Of a DNA stretch of 64,000 bases, positions 36,616 to 48,062 are shown in pieces. Every line of letters starts with the position of its first letter. Position 1 is the first letter of the stretch. The notes below the pieces were generated by a model. The model saw only the letters and a program-made list of their open reading frames with translations. It was not told where the DNA came from and did no database searches. The position numbers were made by a program, and so were the translations under genes. The stretch lies in NCBI RefSeq assembly GCF_029852145.1, contig NC_079978.1:8246001-8310000 (forward strand). The letters run 5' to 3'. Origin of the DNA: Microplitis mediator. Lineage: Eukaryota > Arthropoda > Insecta > Hymenoptera > Braconidae.

Positions 36616-39414
36616 ATGGACGCAAAAGAAAATCCGAAGGACGACAGTCCCCTCAGTCATAATGATACTTCTTTGTATAGAACGTATAATAATAATCATA
36701 AACATCAGCATCAACATCAACATCCACATCAACATCAGCATCAAAAATCGAAGTCGTCTCTTGTAAGTAATCCCCGGCTAATACAAAATGACAATACAGA
36801 TGCTGATGACGAAGATCAATATAAACTTTACTCTAGTAGCGACGAAAATATACCAAAAAATAGTAATTCCAATATAAGTACAATAGATACACAATCTGTT
36901 AATAATATACTCGATAAATATGAAGATCTTGATTGTGAAAAATCATCAGATTCAAGTAGTTTGAATGCTGTTAATTTTGAAACTGATATTGATATCAATC
37001 AGCATCACCAAGAGCAGGAGCAACAGCATCTACAGCAGCAGCAACAGCTGGATCAAATCTTTATAACAGCCGGTAAAATGCGACATCGTCCCACTTGCTA
37101 CTCAAGTGAAAGGCTTGACAAGAAACAAGTGCTCAGGGTCAACCAGCAGACACAGGTGCGACAAAGATCGCGAGATCGAGTTAAAGAACATCATCAACAA
37201 CAACAACATATCTCTTCAGATGGTCACAAAGCATCATTTGTTGTTGACGATCATCTTAATTCATTTATCGTACGATCAAATACAAATATATATGATAATA
37301 AAAAAATAGTACCGCATCAAGTTATGTATTTACAAAAAGGTGAAGTACAAAAACGTGTTGATGAATGGTTAAATCATAGCCAAAATTTACAGTTAAATAA
37401 ATCTAATATTAATAATAGTGGCAATGCTAGTTGTAATAAATTAAATATTAGTAATAATAATAATACTACCACGAGTAGTAGTGGTAATACTAAACGTGAA
37501 ATATATTTAACGAGATCAAATAGTAATATTGAACAAAAAAGACGTTATTGCAATAATGAATCACGATTACTTAATGACAAAATGGAATCTCGCCTCAATG
37601 ACACAGTGAGTTTTGAAAATTTAAATTCTGAACAGCAATTACCAAGACGTGAATACAAGGCCATACTAAGTAATGATCAGATAAATTCACAAAAGGAAAC
37701 ATACAGAGATTATTGTGCAGTAAGAAATGGTTTGAGAAACCACCGTCATCAAAAAGATACTGAAAATTTAAAAGTTTATAAAATTAACAACCAAAATGAT
37801 ACTGTGTCTGAATCATCTGGTGATTATTTTAATTTACAACAGCAACAACGATACCGTAAACAAGAAATGAAAACTAGTGTGGATAAAAATAATTATCAAC
37901 AAGATAGTCAACAAGATATTATTTATTCAAAATCTAAATCTGTGAGTACTAGTACTAGTATACGACGAATACCCTCAGCTAGTCAGAGACCAATCAGGTG
38001 TACAGACGATGCAACCGCACTAAATAAGGCCAGAGAAAGCCGACGTCAGTTAATTACAGCACGAGTGTATCAACGTGTAAATAGTGAATCCGTCAATGAA
38101 ACTAGAAATGAGTCTATTAATCATCAGCAAAACCAACAAACTACCAACAAAGAGGTAAATAAAGTCAAAAAACCTCCGCCGCCACCACGAAGAGATTTTA
38201 CTGATCGGAATAATCGAGAGGAAACTGCACAGAGTTTATTAAATAATCAATCAGGTTGTTCGAGTTTTAAGCCGCTTGGTAAATTACTAAGTAAACAACT
38301 GGGTGATTGTAATACAAATAGTGATTTTGATATAACCATTGGCAAATTACATGATAATGGTGTGATAACACGGAATACTGATGAAATGATTAAAAATAAA
38401 TCGTCATTGCATTGTAAAACTATTCATACTGATGACCTTCTGAGTATTCTTGCACCTGCTGCCAAGAGATCTGTGTACAAAGAAGACAATGAAGAAGAAT
38501 CTGATCAAGGTTTCATTAATTTGACTAAAGAAATCGATCAGAATAGCGGTGACCTAGAAATGCCTTCTGAAAGTTGCTTGGATAAATCGACGGCTGTAGA
38601 AACTAAAAATTTTAGTACAAAGATACAAAGACGTGATAATTATTATTGTAAAGAAGAAAATAGAAGTAAAGATAAAGATAAAGGAATTTCTGATATAAAA
38701 AATGAAAAAATTATGAGCTCGTTTAATCAGTTAAATAAAAATCAATATGATATTTTGTCAAGTAATATTATTGATGAAGAAAAATTATCGTTGGATAAAA
38801 GAGAACGAGTTGAAAAAAAAGAGACATCGAAAAGTTGTAAGACAAATAAAGTAACGGATGAAATTCTACAAGACTCTTATGAGGGCAGAAGTACGTTGAA
38901 GTTAGATAGAGATCGTGGAGCGATCCATACTAAAGATCTGGAAAGTCGGGCAACATTTCAAGATACTTTGGTCGCGGACTTTGCTGAAAACTCAATATTT
39001 CAGCATAAGAATGACGATTGTTTTCAAAGCCATTTACTTAATGCTAAAAACTCTTGGAAAGTTGAACCAATTTATTCAAAAGCTAATAGTGACTCGATGC
39101 ACGTTGAATTGTTTAAAGTTAAACAAAAAACCATGATTAATAATGATAGTTCAAATACTCAAATTAATAGTGATGTTTATAATTTAAGTTTAAAAAAAAT
39201 CGTTGATAATCCAAAAGTTAATAATGAATCGGTTGAATCAAATCATGCTAAGCAATTTAACTTTAATAGTGTTCTCAGTGATGATTATAAAAACTTACAT
39301 ATACGCGAAGCTAATCGATTGAATGAATCTAAAGTTTATGTTACCAAAGAAATTATAGAGAGACAAAGACTAATGGATATGCTTAGGAAAGGGGATTATC
39401 ATGCAGTTAAATTG
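36616..39414 (+). CDS. Large disordered protein of unknown function, coding exon A
   Basis: 933 codons, ATG to a TTG/GTGAGT donor in phase 0; I do not recognise the family. The protein is hydrophilic and probably mostly disordered. It has a His/Gln repeat at about residues 29-44, a Gln-rich tract near 130-147, Asn/Ser-rich stretches near 265-292, a KKPPPPPRR motif near 516-525 (possible SH3 ligand), and many Lys/Asp/Glu-rich segments. No signal peptide or membrane segment is seen. The last residues, EIIERQRLMDMLRKGDYHAV, look ordered and may start a conserved helix continued in the next exon. The open frame running past the donor to 39426 is intron. A cytoskeletal or signalling scaffold role is possible but unproven. 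Confidence 0.85.
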
Positions 39415-42400
39415 GTGAGTTACTAAATTTAATTAAACCTGTAATAATTTTTGTAGGAATGAGACAAAATGAGACACTGATTGAAGATACCAGTAAACTT
39501 GACTGATTTATTTTAAAACTTTTTAATTAAGGATTTATTCGTTAATAAAATTACTATTTATTTTTTTAACATCGTCTTTGTGATGAAGTTAAGAGGAATG
39601 AGGATAAAATGATGTTAAGAATTACATTGAATTACAAAAAAAGTAATCATTAAATCTTAACAAATTTTATCGAAAATTTTTATCGTTTATCCATTGAATT
39701 TTTAAATAAATGAATCCGGGATAAAATAGACAACTTGAAAAAAATTTATTAAATATGATCCTGGCCTGTGATTTCTGAATGTGTATCAACACAAAAGTTG
39801 AATTTTTTTTTATTGAATTCAAATTTCTTAAGCGTTTTCCGGCATTACTCAATATTACATAAGTTAAATTTCATTACGACTACGTTTTTTAAAAGTTTTT
39901 AATCTTTTATTCTACTTCAGCGATTAAGTTTTTGAAAAGTTTTCAAATTCTGTAAAATTTTCAGTATAAAATGACTTTTTTAACAAAGTTGGCGATATCC
40001 GTTTTGATAAACAGACAAAGTATTACAAAAGAACTTACCTATACTCGACAAAAAAAATATTTAGTTTTAAAACGAAATGTTGTGAATACTAAGATCTAAA
40101 TTTTTGGAAAATTGAACATATTTAAATTTATAACCATTTTTTTCTGTAATCTACAAGTAGATTATTTTCCCACAAAAAAATTTTAAGTAGATCTTATTCG
40201 CTCGAATCTTCCTAAAATATATTTCAAAAACTTTTATCATATATATATATACTGACCCACCCTGTCTTGGACTTCCCTACAAAAAAAAGATATTTATAAA
40301 TCATCAAATTATTTGTTAACTTTATCGTTGCCAGATAACGTTTTATTTTGTTTTCCACAAAAATAAATAAAATGCTATAAGTTCAAGTTTAATCATATAT
40401 GCATTAAGCGTTATCCAATAAATATAAATAACTCTCGCAATACTTTACGATACCATTATTTTTTTTTAAATCCTTATTTTTCCACTTTTCAATAAATTTA
40501 TTTTTAAATAATAATTCGTCCTCTTTCTGGGTAAACCTCGTAACTAAGTTTTTTTCATAATTGAAATTATGAGTGAAAAACATTCTTTAGTACTGCACGG
40601 AAAAAAATGAACTATATAAATTGAGAAACGACACGTAATCTAATGATAAAGTGATTAGTGAATATCATCATTCTATATAGTAATTTTTTTATTTATAATT
40701 AAAACGTGAATAATGATAAATAAGATAAGTATTAAAATTTATTGTCTATGCAAGAAAAATTAATATTTGAACTTTAAAAATCGTAACTGATACTTAAAGA
40801 ATTAAAGACACGTACTCTCTAAACATGAATTAGTCAAAATAAGTGAATATTCACTAGTTCCAAGTACAAATTGAACCACTAATTCCAAAAAGTGGTTCGA
40901 TTGGCACTCTAAATTAGTGAATATTCACTTATTTCACTTATTCATATTTAGGGAGTATTATAAAATTTATTATTTGGGAGGTTAAAATTTCCCATATTGA
41001 CACCCAGGTTTCGGGTTATAATTTCAAACACTAATTTTTGAAATTTATTTTTCTGTATGCTATCGCGTAAAAAAAGCTTCAAATTTTAATAATTATAACA
41101 GAATGTTCGAGAGACTTTTAAATTTTAATATTTCCATTAACACACGTGTAGCAGAATAGATGTTTTGACCGATATCTGAACAAATTATAATTTTGCAGTT
41201 ACGTGATTTATCCAGAAAGGGGACGAATTAATAATTACTTAGTAATGAAATTTATAAAAATATAAATGACTAAATATTGTTTTGGAGTAAATGAATAATT
41301 TACTCGCATACTGATACAATGAAAAATTAAAATACTTGTTAAATAATGGAATGATATTATGAATAGTATATATATTTATTGAATTCACATGTCATCGTAT
41401 CATCACTCAGAAAGTCACATGATGAAGAAGTTTAAATTATGACGGTGGTGAAAATGTGAAAAGTAGTGTGTTATCGTGTTTGGGTGTAAGCAGCAGAGAA
41501 GAATTACTAAAATAAGGAAGAACGAGAAAAAGAGACAGGTGGTAGAAGCTATTTATGATTCAGTTGAACTGGGTAGACGGCATTACGTATGCAGTACATA
41601 GTACGCTTTAACGCTCAAGAAAAGCCACAATAAATCGTACTATGCGCTTGAATGCCTTCCTCTCAAAAAGTTGAATGATAATGCATATAGACTTTTCCCT
41701 TTTTATTTTTTTTTATTACCACCATTCTTTTAATTTTTCCACTTTAATTATTTTTATCACTTATTCAAGCACAGCTTAAACGACTCAATTTATCGATCTT
41801 TTTTATTTTTTTTTCTCTACAAATTAATAGAATTTAAAGATTTCAATTTTCATTTATCAAGCTAAATATTTTTTTAGATATTCATGAGATTAAAAGTGTT
41901 ATAAAAACAGCAAAAGTAAGAAAAAAAAAGCAGAAGGCGTTAAAAATGAATGGAATATATGTTGAGAATAAAGTAAAGTAATATAAAGTAAGAGAAAAAA
42001 AAATAAAATTAGTTGAGAAACTTACGGAGACTGTGACAATTAGAAAAGTTTTACTCAGTGCGAGAACAACTACGGAATATTGTCGCAGATGCTTTTATCT
42101 AAATGCTAAGAACTTGTAATACGCTATAGCGTCATGACTCTTCATCACCATCTATTTTTTACGCTACTACCAAAGCTATTAATTATTGTCATTACATACA
42201 ATTACAGCATTTTACTAAAACTATTTCAATTATTAAATTGCATAACAACATTATCTAAAATTATACAATACTTATTTAGATGAAATCATAAAATTATACG
42301 ACTGTTCAATTTTAAAACCAATAGCAAGAGCCAAATTTTAAAGAGTTGATCTTTACCCTCTTTAATGTTTTCTGGACATCATCCCATCCTTTTTTATTAA

Positions 42401-42694
42401 AATGTCTTTTATTGACATCTTTTTTATTAAAAAGTAATTTTTATTTTTTTCATAAAACGGATTTATAAAAAAAAAGTAAGAATTGGCTCTTACTTGGTTT
42501 TAAATCTGAGAAAATTCTATAAAACTTACTGCTTTCGTCGTGATTTCTAAAGTTTCTGCTGAGTTATTCACTAAAAATTAAAAAATTAAAACTTTTCAAG
42601 TTTCATTTTTTGAATAATTACTTCGACTGTTGTCTATTCAATATCAAAATTCAATTCAATCGGGCCCGAGTCAAAAAACACATTCTAGTTTAGT
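39415..42694. other. Intron A-B of the large gene, part before the retrotransposon
   Basis: AT-rich intron sequence with one MITE (40813-40957). No exon with conserved-looking sequence was seen. The ORF at 39667-39852 on the minus strand looks like chance. Confidence 0.55.
40813..40957. mobile_element. MITE with TACTCTCTAAA terminal inverted repeats, copy 2
   Basis: TACTCTCTAAACATGAATTA on the left is mirrored by TTCATATTTAGGGAGTA on the right. The internal AGTGAATATTCACT block is shared with the copy at 958-1122. Confidence 0.75.
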
Positions 42695-42698
42695 CCTA
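42695..42698. other. Probable 4-bp target-site duplication (left)
   Basis: CCTA precedes the 5' LTR and recurs after the 3' LTR at 50588-50591. A 4-bp duplication is usual for gypsy/mdg4-like elements. The LTR end is ambiguous by two bases (CA or CATA), so this is likely but not certain. Confidence 0.6.
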
Positions 42699-44765
42699 TG
42701 TAACAGGGTAAAATAGATTCCAATGGCTATTTATTAAGATCTAAATTTGGATTTGTCCACGGTCGATAACGGGCCCTAATTATAATTCGGTTTATTAAAT
42801 TGAGTGATTCGACATGTCACCGGGTGTCGCTAATCAGTGAGACCCGAACATCCGCCCCTCTCTTTTGCTAATTAATTTAGTAGGGATGAGTTTTCCGGGG
42901 GTGAATCGAAGAGTTATAAGGGAGTGCCGTGCCAAAAATCGAGAGAGTTCGTTGGACACCCAGAGAGAGTCAGTCGGACGACCGAAGGCGATGGACGCCA
43001 AGTGAAGACAAGAGTAAGTGAACGACTAAAGTGATCAGACACATTGTAATACAAGGTTATCTAGTACATTGCGAATTAAATAATAAAAATTGTAACGGAA
43101 GCAAAAATACGAGGACGAAATCCGGACAACGGAAACCTGAAAACTCAACTAACATCGAGAGATTGGTAGCAGCCCGAAGCAAATCATCACCTAAAAATTC
43201 CAAGGACTGCTGAAATAAAATCGGAGGTAAACTATAATTAATTCAAGCCGCTGATTAATTTTATTAATCTGGCAAATTAATTATAATATATTACTTAATA
43301 TCTTTCCGTTGATCTCGCGTAAAGAAACGGATAGTTCAGGCTCTCCAGCCGTTCAATCTCGTGTTCTCGAAAGTTCCGTCGCGTCAATTGTCGTCAATAT
43401 CTGGTTTAAACTCTGTAATAATTATTCAAGGCTCCACAGCCAGAATAAAACTAAATTTATCTCGTAAATAATCCGGTAATTAAAACGATTGATTTATTAA
43501 TTTATTCCAGGCTCTCCAGCCGTTATAAATTAATTTATTAATTGATCTTAAGGTTAATACAGGCTGGAATTTATTCCGTCGGCCGCATTAATCCTAAGAT
43601 TTATTAATTTACTCGAATTACTCAAGTTAACGTCAATAAAATCGGGAACCGCGTGACGTCAATTCACCGGTCAAATTTCTAGTCAACCCGAAAACAAATT
43701 CTAGTCAGAACGTGATTATTAAATTAATTTTAAGTTGAATAAAATATCTAAAAACTAATTAAAAGATACTAGAGTTTGAATAAATTAAATTGTGAGTAAA
43801 AAGTGAAACGGATTATTTTGAAAGTGAAATAAATTTAATTGTGAAAATTGTCAGTGAAAAATTTAGGAATTGAAAGTTATAAATGAATAATAATTGTGGC
43901 AAATTAATTAGAAAAATTTAATCAGAGAAAATAATGAGTGGAAAATTTATAAGTGGTAAAATTAATTAATTTATAATTTACATTAAACAAAATAAATTAA
44001 TTGATTGGAAATACAGTGAATTATAGTATGAGAAAATTGTGAGTATTGAAAATTATGAATTGTAAAATTTAAGGGGGAAAAGTAACTGAGTATTGTTAAA
44101 ACTAGAGTCAAATTAATGTTAGTTAAAATAAACTGTGTCTGTGATGTAAGTCCGGTGGACAAAATATAAGTTAGGTTTAGGATATGTCCGGTGGACACTA
44201 GAAATAAGAAAATGCGGGTTAACGTCCTGTGGACGGTTTTTTAAAAGTAGAATTTAAGGAAAATAAGGTTTAACGTCCGGTGGACGGTTTTTTATAAAGG
44301 TGTATTAAGGTTAAGGGTTTAACGTCCGGTGGACGGTTTTTTAAAAAGAGAGTGTGTGTGTGTTACGTCCGGGAGACGCTTAAAATACGTGTGTGTGTGG
44401 GAGTGTGAAAAACGTCCAGGGGACGATATTTAGTTTTGTCATAAGGAACACCGTCCAGGGGACGAGATATTTAGTTTGTCATAAGAATATTAGTTTGTCA
44501 TAAGAATATAGTTTGGTTAAATAAATAATAAGCAAGGTGCTTAAAATAATTGAAATTAAAAGCAAAGTTTTAATAAAATTTATTTCAGCCTGTTCACTAT
44601 TCCTCTCCTCTCTCACAAAATAAAAATTTACAAACGACCCTGAGAATCAAAAATTACAATTAACATCCGGTTCTGGAAGGCCGAGTCCATCTTCCAGTGG
44701 CGCCCTAATATTCGACTATAATACTTAGGTGCGACCAGACTTGGCAAGCTAATCACTCTGACATA
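42699..44765 (+). repeat. 5' LTR (about 2.07 kb)
   Basis: It begins TGTAACAGGGTAAAATAGAT and ends CACTCTGACATA. It repeats with an offset of exactly 5822 bases. LTRs of this length are unusual for gypsy-type elements, most of which have LTRs well under 1 kb. It holds three GGCTCTCCAGCC-type motifs (43339, 43430, 43510), the eight-copy CGTCC palindrome array (44150-44464), an AATAAA at 44572-44577 and intron-like splice signals (43014 donor, 44588 acceptor). Small ORFs in it (43031-43213 plus; 43983-44198 minus) appear unchanged in both LTRs because the LTRs are copies, not because they are genes. Confidence 0.92.
44150..44464 (+). promoter_or_regulatory. Array of eight palindromic CGTCC-NNN-GGACG motifs in the 5' LTR
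   Basis: Copies start near 44150, 44186, 44223, 44274, 44323, 44366, 44413 and 44452. The core is CGTCC-GGT-GGACG with central variants (TGT, GGG, AGG) that mostly keep the palindromic arms. Spacing is 36-51 bases, and T runs and GT-rich stretches lie between. This looks like an array of binding sites for a dimeric protein or of small RNA hairpins. The same array is in the 3' LTR. Confidence 0.8.
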
Positions 44766-44767
44766 TT

Positions 44768-44780
44768 TGGCGCCCAACTT
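44768..44780 (+). other. Primer-binding site (tRNA-Lys type)
   Basis: TGGCGCCCAACTT starts two bases after the 5' LTR end. TGGCGCCCAAC is the complement of a lysine tRNA 3' end as used by insect gypsy-like elements; the match beyond 11 bases is weak. Confidence 0.7.
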
Positions 44781-45510
44781 AAAAAGTAAACCCCCCGTAA
44801 AATTTTGTGAGAGGGCTGAAGATTTTGAATTTGCTGGAATAAAATTGTGTGGGTAAAATTTTAATTTCGAAAAAATTATTTTAAAATAAATTGTGTGGGT
44901 AAAATTTTTAATTGAAATTTTATTTGAAAAATTTTAAAATAAAATAAAATAGTGTAGGATAAAATCTATAAAGAAAAAAGATAGGTAAATATAAAAGAAA
45001 TATTTGGAAAAGAAATTATTAAGACAAACAAATAGATAAATAAAAGTATCAAAAATATATTTACTGATAAATATTAAAATATTATTGGGGATTAAAATCA
45101 TATAAAATTACTCATACTGATTTCCAGCTAATAAAAGAATTCAAGAGATTAAGTAAAATAAAACTGTCGAAAAATACAATAAAATTTAGCGTCAGAATTA
45201 GCCACAATAGATAATAGTAAAATTACATTGAAATAAAACTTTAACAATCAAATTAATTGTTTAATTGAATTTTAATTAAATTTTAATCATCAGATTATTT
45301 AATGAGTCATTGATGAGTCATCAAATTGCTCATCATAAATAGATTAAAACATTTACAATAACAAATTTAATTTACAAAATAAAATAATCCGTTTACAATA
45401 TAAAACAATAGTTTACAAAATATATTTAGAAATTTTACAACTTAAAATTAATCCCCAACCAAAAGAAAACTTTGTCACCTGAAATAATTACATACATATA
45501 CACATACAAA
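44781..45510 (+). other. Retrotransposon 5' leader
   Basis: An AT-rich untranslated leader of about 730 bases between primer site and gag, containing many stops and no motif I recognise. It may hold the packaging signal. Confidence 0.5.
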
Positions 45511-47400
45511 ATGGATAATTATCTACAACAAGGACTTGTCAATGAAGAATCTCGTAGATTATCAAATGGTCGTGGTCGTCAACAACAACAAATGAATAAT
45601 CCCGGTTTACCTCGAATACCAACGGTTTCTACAGCTACATCAACAACATCAACAGTAACAACAGTAACAACGGCAACAATTAACAGGATAATTAATCCAC
45701 CTCAATCTCAAAGTCGTTATCCACTAGGTAGACAGGACACAATGCCAGTTGACATAGTTGATGATCGGTTTGAAGATGGAGATGAAGCTGTTGGAGGAGA
45801 TATTCCACAGGAATTCAGAGTCATTTTGAATAGAATGGATTTGGCATCACAACAAGCTCGTCGAATGTCAATGGAACAGAGAGCCATCAACGAAGAAAAT
45901 TCGCGATCAATAAATATGCTGACACGTATGCTGGGGGATATGATGGAGACACAGAGAGAATTATTGGACCGGGCAAATCATCGTGAAAACTCGTTCCGAG
46001 AAAGTTCACCTGTCAATTGGCAAGCAGCTGAGTTTCAACTTGCCGGTTCAACCTTTGCCCCGATGGGTCAAGGTTTGGCAGGGGGGAGAGATCACCCAGC
46101 TGCATCAAGACCTCAACCGGAAATTCACCAAGAAAGAGCTGGTCCAAGTCAAGATATCCCACTGGCAGAAAGAATTAATTTTCTTTCTGGCCAATTACAA
46201 CAGCTTCAAGCGACACAACAGAGACAGTCAAGTGGTCCTCAAGACAATTTTAGGTCGTGGGCAGGTCCTCCACCTCAGGCCCCTCCGAATACAAGGCCAA
46301 GGTCGACCGCTCCGATCCAAAATTTACAATCAAGTCCATCAGCTCTATACACAGATGACAGAAGGTGGAAAGGAATTATGCAAAGTCTTAAAATGGGTAA
46401 CTTATTTTATCCACAAGAAGGAATGTCTGTCAGCGAGTTCTTGTTTGCAGTAGAATCCAGAGCACGGAGAGAGGACTGGACACAAGCTGAAATACTTAAA
46501 GCCATGAGCTACATCTTACATGGTACTGCAGCAAGATGGTACGATGCGAACTACAAGAGTTGGACAGATTTTTCGCATTTCAAGTCGGAATTTATCAAAG
46601 CCTGCGGAAGCTCTGCAACAGACCATCAAATCATAATGGAGATTAGTAAGCTCCGAATGAAACCTGGTGAAAGTCCAACAGAATTCGTACTAAAGTTACA
46701 ACAAAAATACCAAAGCATGCAGATTCCACCTCCTGTCGAGGAACAAGTTGCGTGTATCAGAAATCATCTTACAGATGAATTGAGACTGCTGGTGTTTGCA
46801 AGACCGGTATTTAACTACGAGCATCTGTTTAATGCTTTACATGAAGCGACTCAGTGCATTGGGGAATCTCAACAACCAGCTTCACCGCCTAAATCATTAA
46901 ATTTTGAAGGTAAACCACGATTTAGCTTAATACAGTCTACACCTAAGAAGCTCAGCATTGAAGAGGACAAGATAGAGTTAATAAATTGCAACACAATGGA
47001 ATCTTCTAGTCCGTCTACGTATAACAACAAATATGGGGTACAGACAAGACCGAATAACAACAATTACCGATCACCGTATTATCAAGGGCAACCAAATTAT
47101 TACTGGCCACGTGTTAATCGAGCTCCAAGATATTCATCGACTTCTAATCGGTTTTCATCACCGTTATCAAGAACTAAAGGGCTCTGTTTTAATTGTGGAG
47201 TTCCAGGACATACATTTGAAGTCTGTGAGAATCCGCGACGAGACGTATGCAATTTATGTTTTGTAATTGGACACACAAGACAAAAGTGTAATTTAATAAC
47301 TCTGGTAGATGGTAATTCGAGAGCAAGTACGTCTCGAGATTATTGGGATACCGGTCAAGAGAGAATTCCATCAAATACTGAGGGAGATCGAAAAAACTAG
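45511..47400 (+). CDS. gag: Retrotransposon Gag polyprotein (629 aa)
   Basis: Gag forms the particle that packages element RNA. The start is ATG in a good context (CAAAATGG); an upstream in-frame TTG at 45472 is not a normal start. In order: a Thr/Ser/Gln-rich N-terminus; a region with YPQEGMSVSEFLFAVESRAR, TAARWYDANY and KLRMKPGESPTEFV (about residues 295-450) typical of Ty3/gypsy capsid; then two CX2CX4HX4C zinc knuckles at about 559-572 (CFNCGVPGHTFEVC) and 580-593 (CNLCFVIGHTRQKC). It appears intact. It stops at TAG 47398-47400 directly after a slippery A AAA AAC, so a fraction of ribosomes should read on into ORF2. Confidence 0.9.
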   Translation: MDNYLQQGLVNEESRRLSNGRGRQQQQMNNPGLPRIPTVSTATSTTSTVTTVTTATINRIINPPQSQSRYPLGRQDTMPVDIVDDRFEDGDEAVGGDIPQEFRVILNRMDLASQQARRMSMEQRAINEENSRSINMLTRMLGDMMETQRELLDRANHRENSFRESSPVNWQAAEFQLAGSTFAPMGQGLAGGRDHPAASRPQPEIHQERAGPSQDIPLAERINFLSGQLQQLQATQQRQSSGPQDNFRSWAGPPPQAPPNTRPRSTAPIQNLQSSPSALYTDDRRWKGIMQSLKMGNLFYPQEGMSVSEFLFAVESRARREDWTQAEILKAMSYILHGTAARWYDANYKSWTDFSHFKSEFIKACGSSATDHQIIMEISKLRMKPGESPTEFVLKLQQKYQSMQIPPPVEEQVACIRNHLTDELRLLVFARPVFNYEHLFNALHEATQCIGESQQPASPPKSLNFEGKPRFSLIQSTPKKLSIEEDKIELINCNTMESSSPSTYNNKYGVQTRPNNNNYRSPYYQGQPNYYWPRVNRAPRYSSTSNRFSSPLSRTKGLCFNCGVPGHTFEVCENPRRDVCNLCFVIGHTRQKCNLITLVDGNSRASTSRDYWDTGQERIPSNTEGDRKN

Positions 47401-47435
47401 TGACACCTGTCCCGAATTCCCCGTCGGTTCAGGTG
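47391..47435 (+). promoter_or_regulatory. -1 programmed ribosomal frameshift signal at the end of gag
   Basis: The slippery heptamer A AAA AAC (47391-47397) is in the gag frame and directly followed by the TAG stop. After a 6-base spacer, CACCTG (47404-47409) pairs with CAGGTG (47430-47435). Inside it, CCGA (47412-47415) pairs with TCGG (47424-47427), leaving an 8-base loop. The heptamer and spacing fit known -1 sites. Slipping back one base leads straight into ORF2. Confidence 0.75.
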
Positions 47436-48062
47436 GTCCAAAGAATATCAAAGGGGTTGATTAACGTTAACTTGGAAAAGGACTATTCCGGCCGCTTGGA
47501 GTCGAGACAGGTCCTGTCCAGACCGCCTTACTCTATTTCAGGCCCCTCACCATCCTCATCATCACCATCATCATCATCATCGCAATTAACATCAACGTTG
47601 GGAATGTCGACTGACACCGAAGACATTCATAAAATAAATTCTGGGATCAAAGAAGACCAGTCAGTAAACATTAATGGAGTGATCACTAAAACAGTTCGGT
47701 TATTAGAAGATCCAGGATTCGAAACAGTTGATAGAGAAAGTGATCAAGTTTGGTCGAGGACTCCGAAATTTGGCCGTTCAAGCCAATTCTTAAATCCTCA
47801 GGCCCCCATCTTTAATCCGTCCAGACCGTCCTCTGCAGGATTAGGTCCTCCCGACCAATTCTCAGAGCCTCAGGTCCACTACTCAGTCCAGACTTCAACA
47901 TCTATACCAGCAACGTCATCAACAGAAGCATTTGTTCCAAATAAGAACTTGGCATTTAAGGAAAGCAGCAAAAATCATCTTTTCGAACTAATTTCCGGTG
48001 AGAAAAATAATTCTATGAGTGCAACGATGACTTGTGAACGAGAACTGGATTTAAAGTTTTAA
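47397..48062 (+). CDS. Retrotransposon ORF2, frameshift extension of Gag (pol remnant?)
   Basis: An open frame of 221 codons in the -1 frame relative to gag, with no ATG at its head; it would be made only by frameshifting. It is rich in Ser/Pro/Gln with a run of Ser and Pro (SISGPSPSSSSPSSSSSQL). It shows no protease DTG/DSG, RT YXDD or integrase motif. After the TAA at 48060-48062 the same frame runs 43 further codons. These include FEDLQNKGLTTISKHRI, which faintly recalls the linker just before RT in gypsy-like Pol. I infer the N-terminal remnant of Pol, the enzymatic part having been lost. Confidence 0.65.
   Translation, partial: LVTPVPNSPSVQVVQRISKGLINVNLEKDYSGRLESRQVLSRPPYSISGPSPSSSSPSSSSSQLTSTLGMSTDTEDIHKINSGIKEDQSVNINGVITKTVRLLEDPGFETVDRESDQVWSRTPKFGRSSQFLNPQAPIFNPSRPSSAGLGPPDQFSEPQVHYSVQTSTSIPATSSTEAFVPNKNLAFKESSKNHLFELISGEKNNSMSATMTCERELDLKF

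Noticed and set aside
43031..43213. 60-codon ORF in the LTR, repeated at 48853-49035
   Set aside because: It starts with GTG and is identical in both LTRs because they are copies. No Kozak start or domain.
43983..44198. 71-codon minus-strand ORF in the LTR, repeated at 49805-50020
   Set aside because: Antisense to the element, low complexity, and preserved only by LTR identity.
44150..44464. CRISPR-like reading of the spaced repeats in the LTR
   Set aside because: The repeats are 11-13 bases and degenerate, with similar AT-rich spacers, inside a eukaryotic LTR.
45983..46453. 156-codon ORF overlapping gag in another frame
   Set aside because: A shadow of gag. The gag frame has capsid and zinc-knuckle motifs and this one has none.
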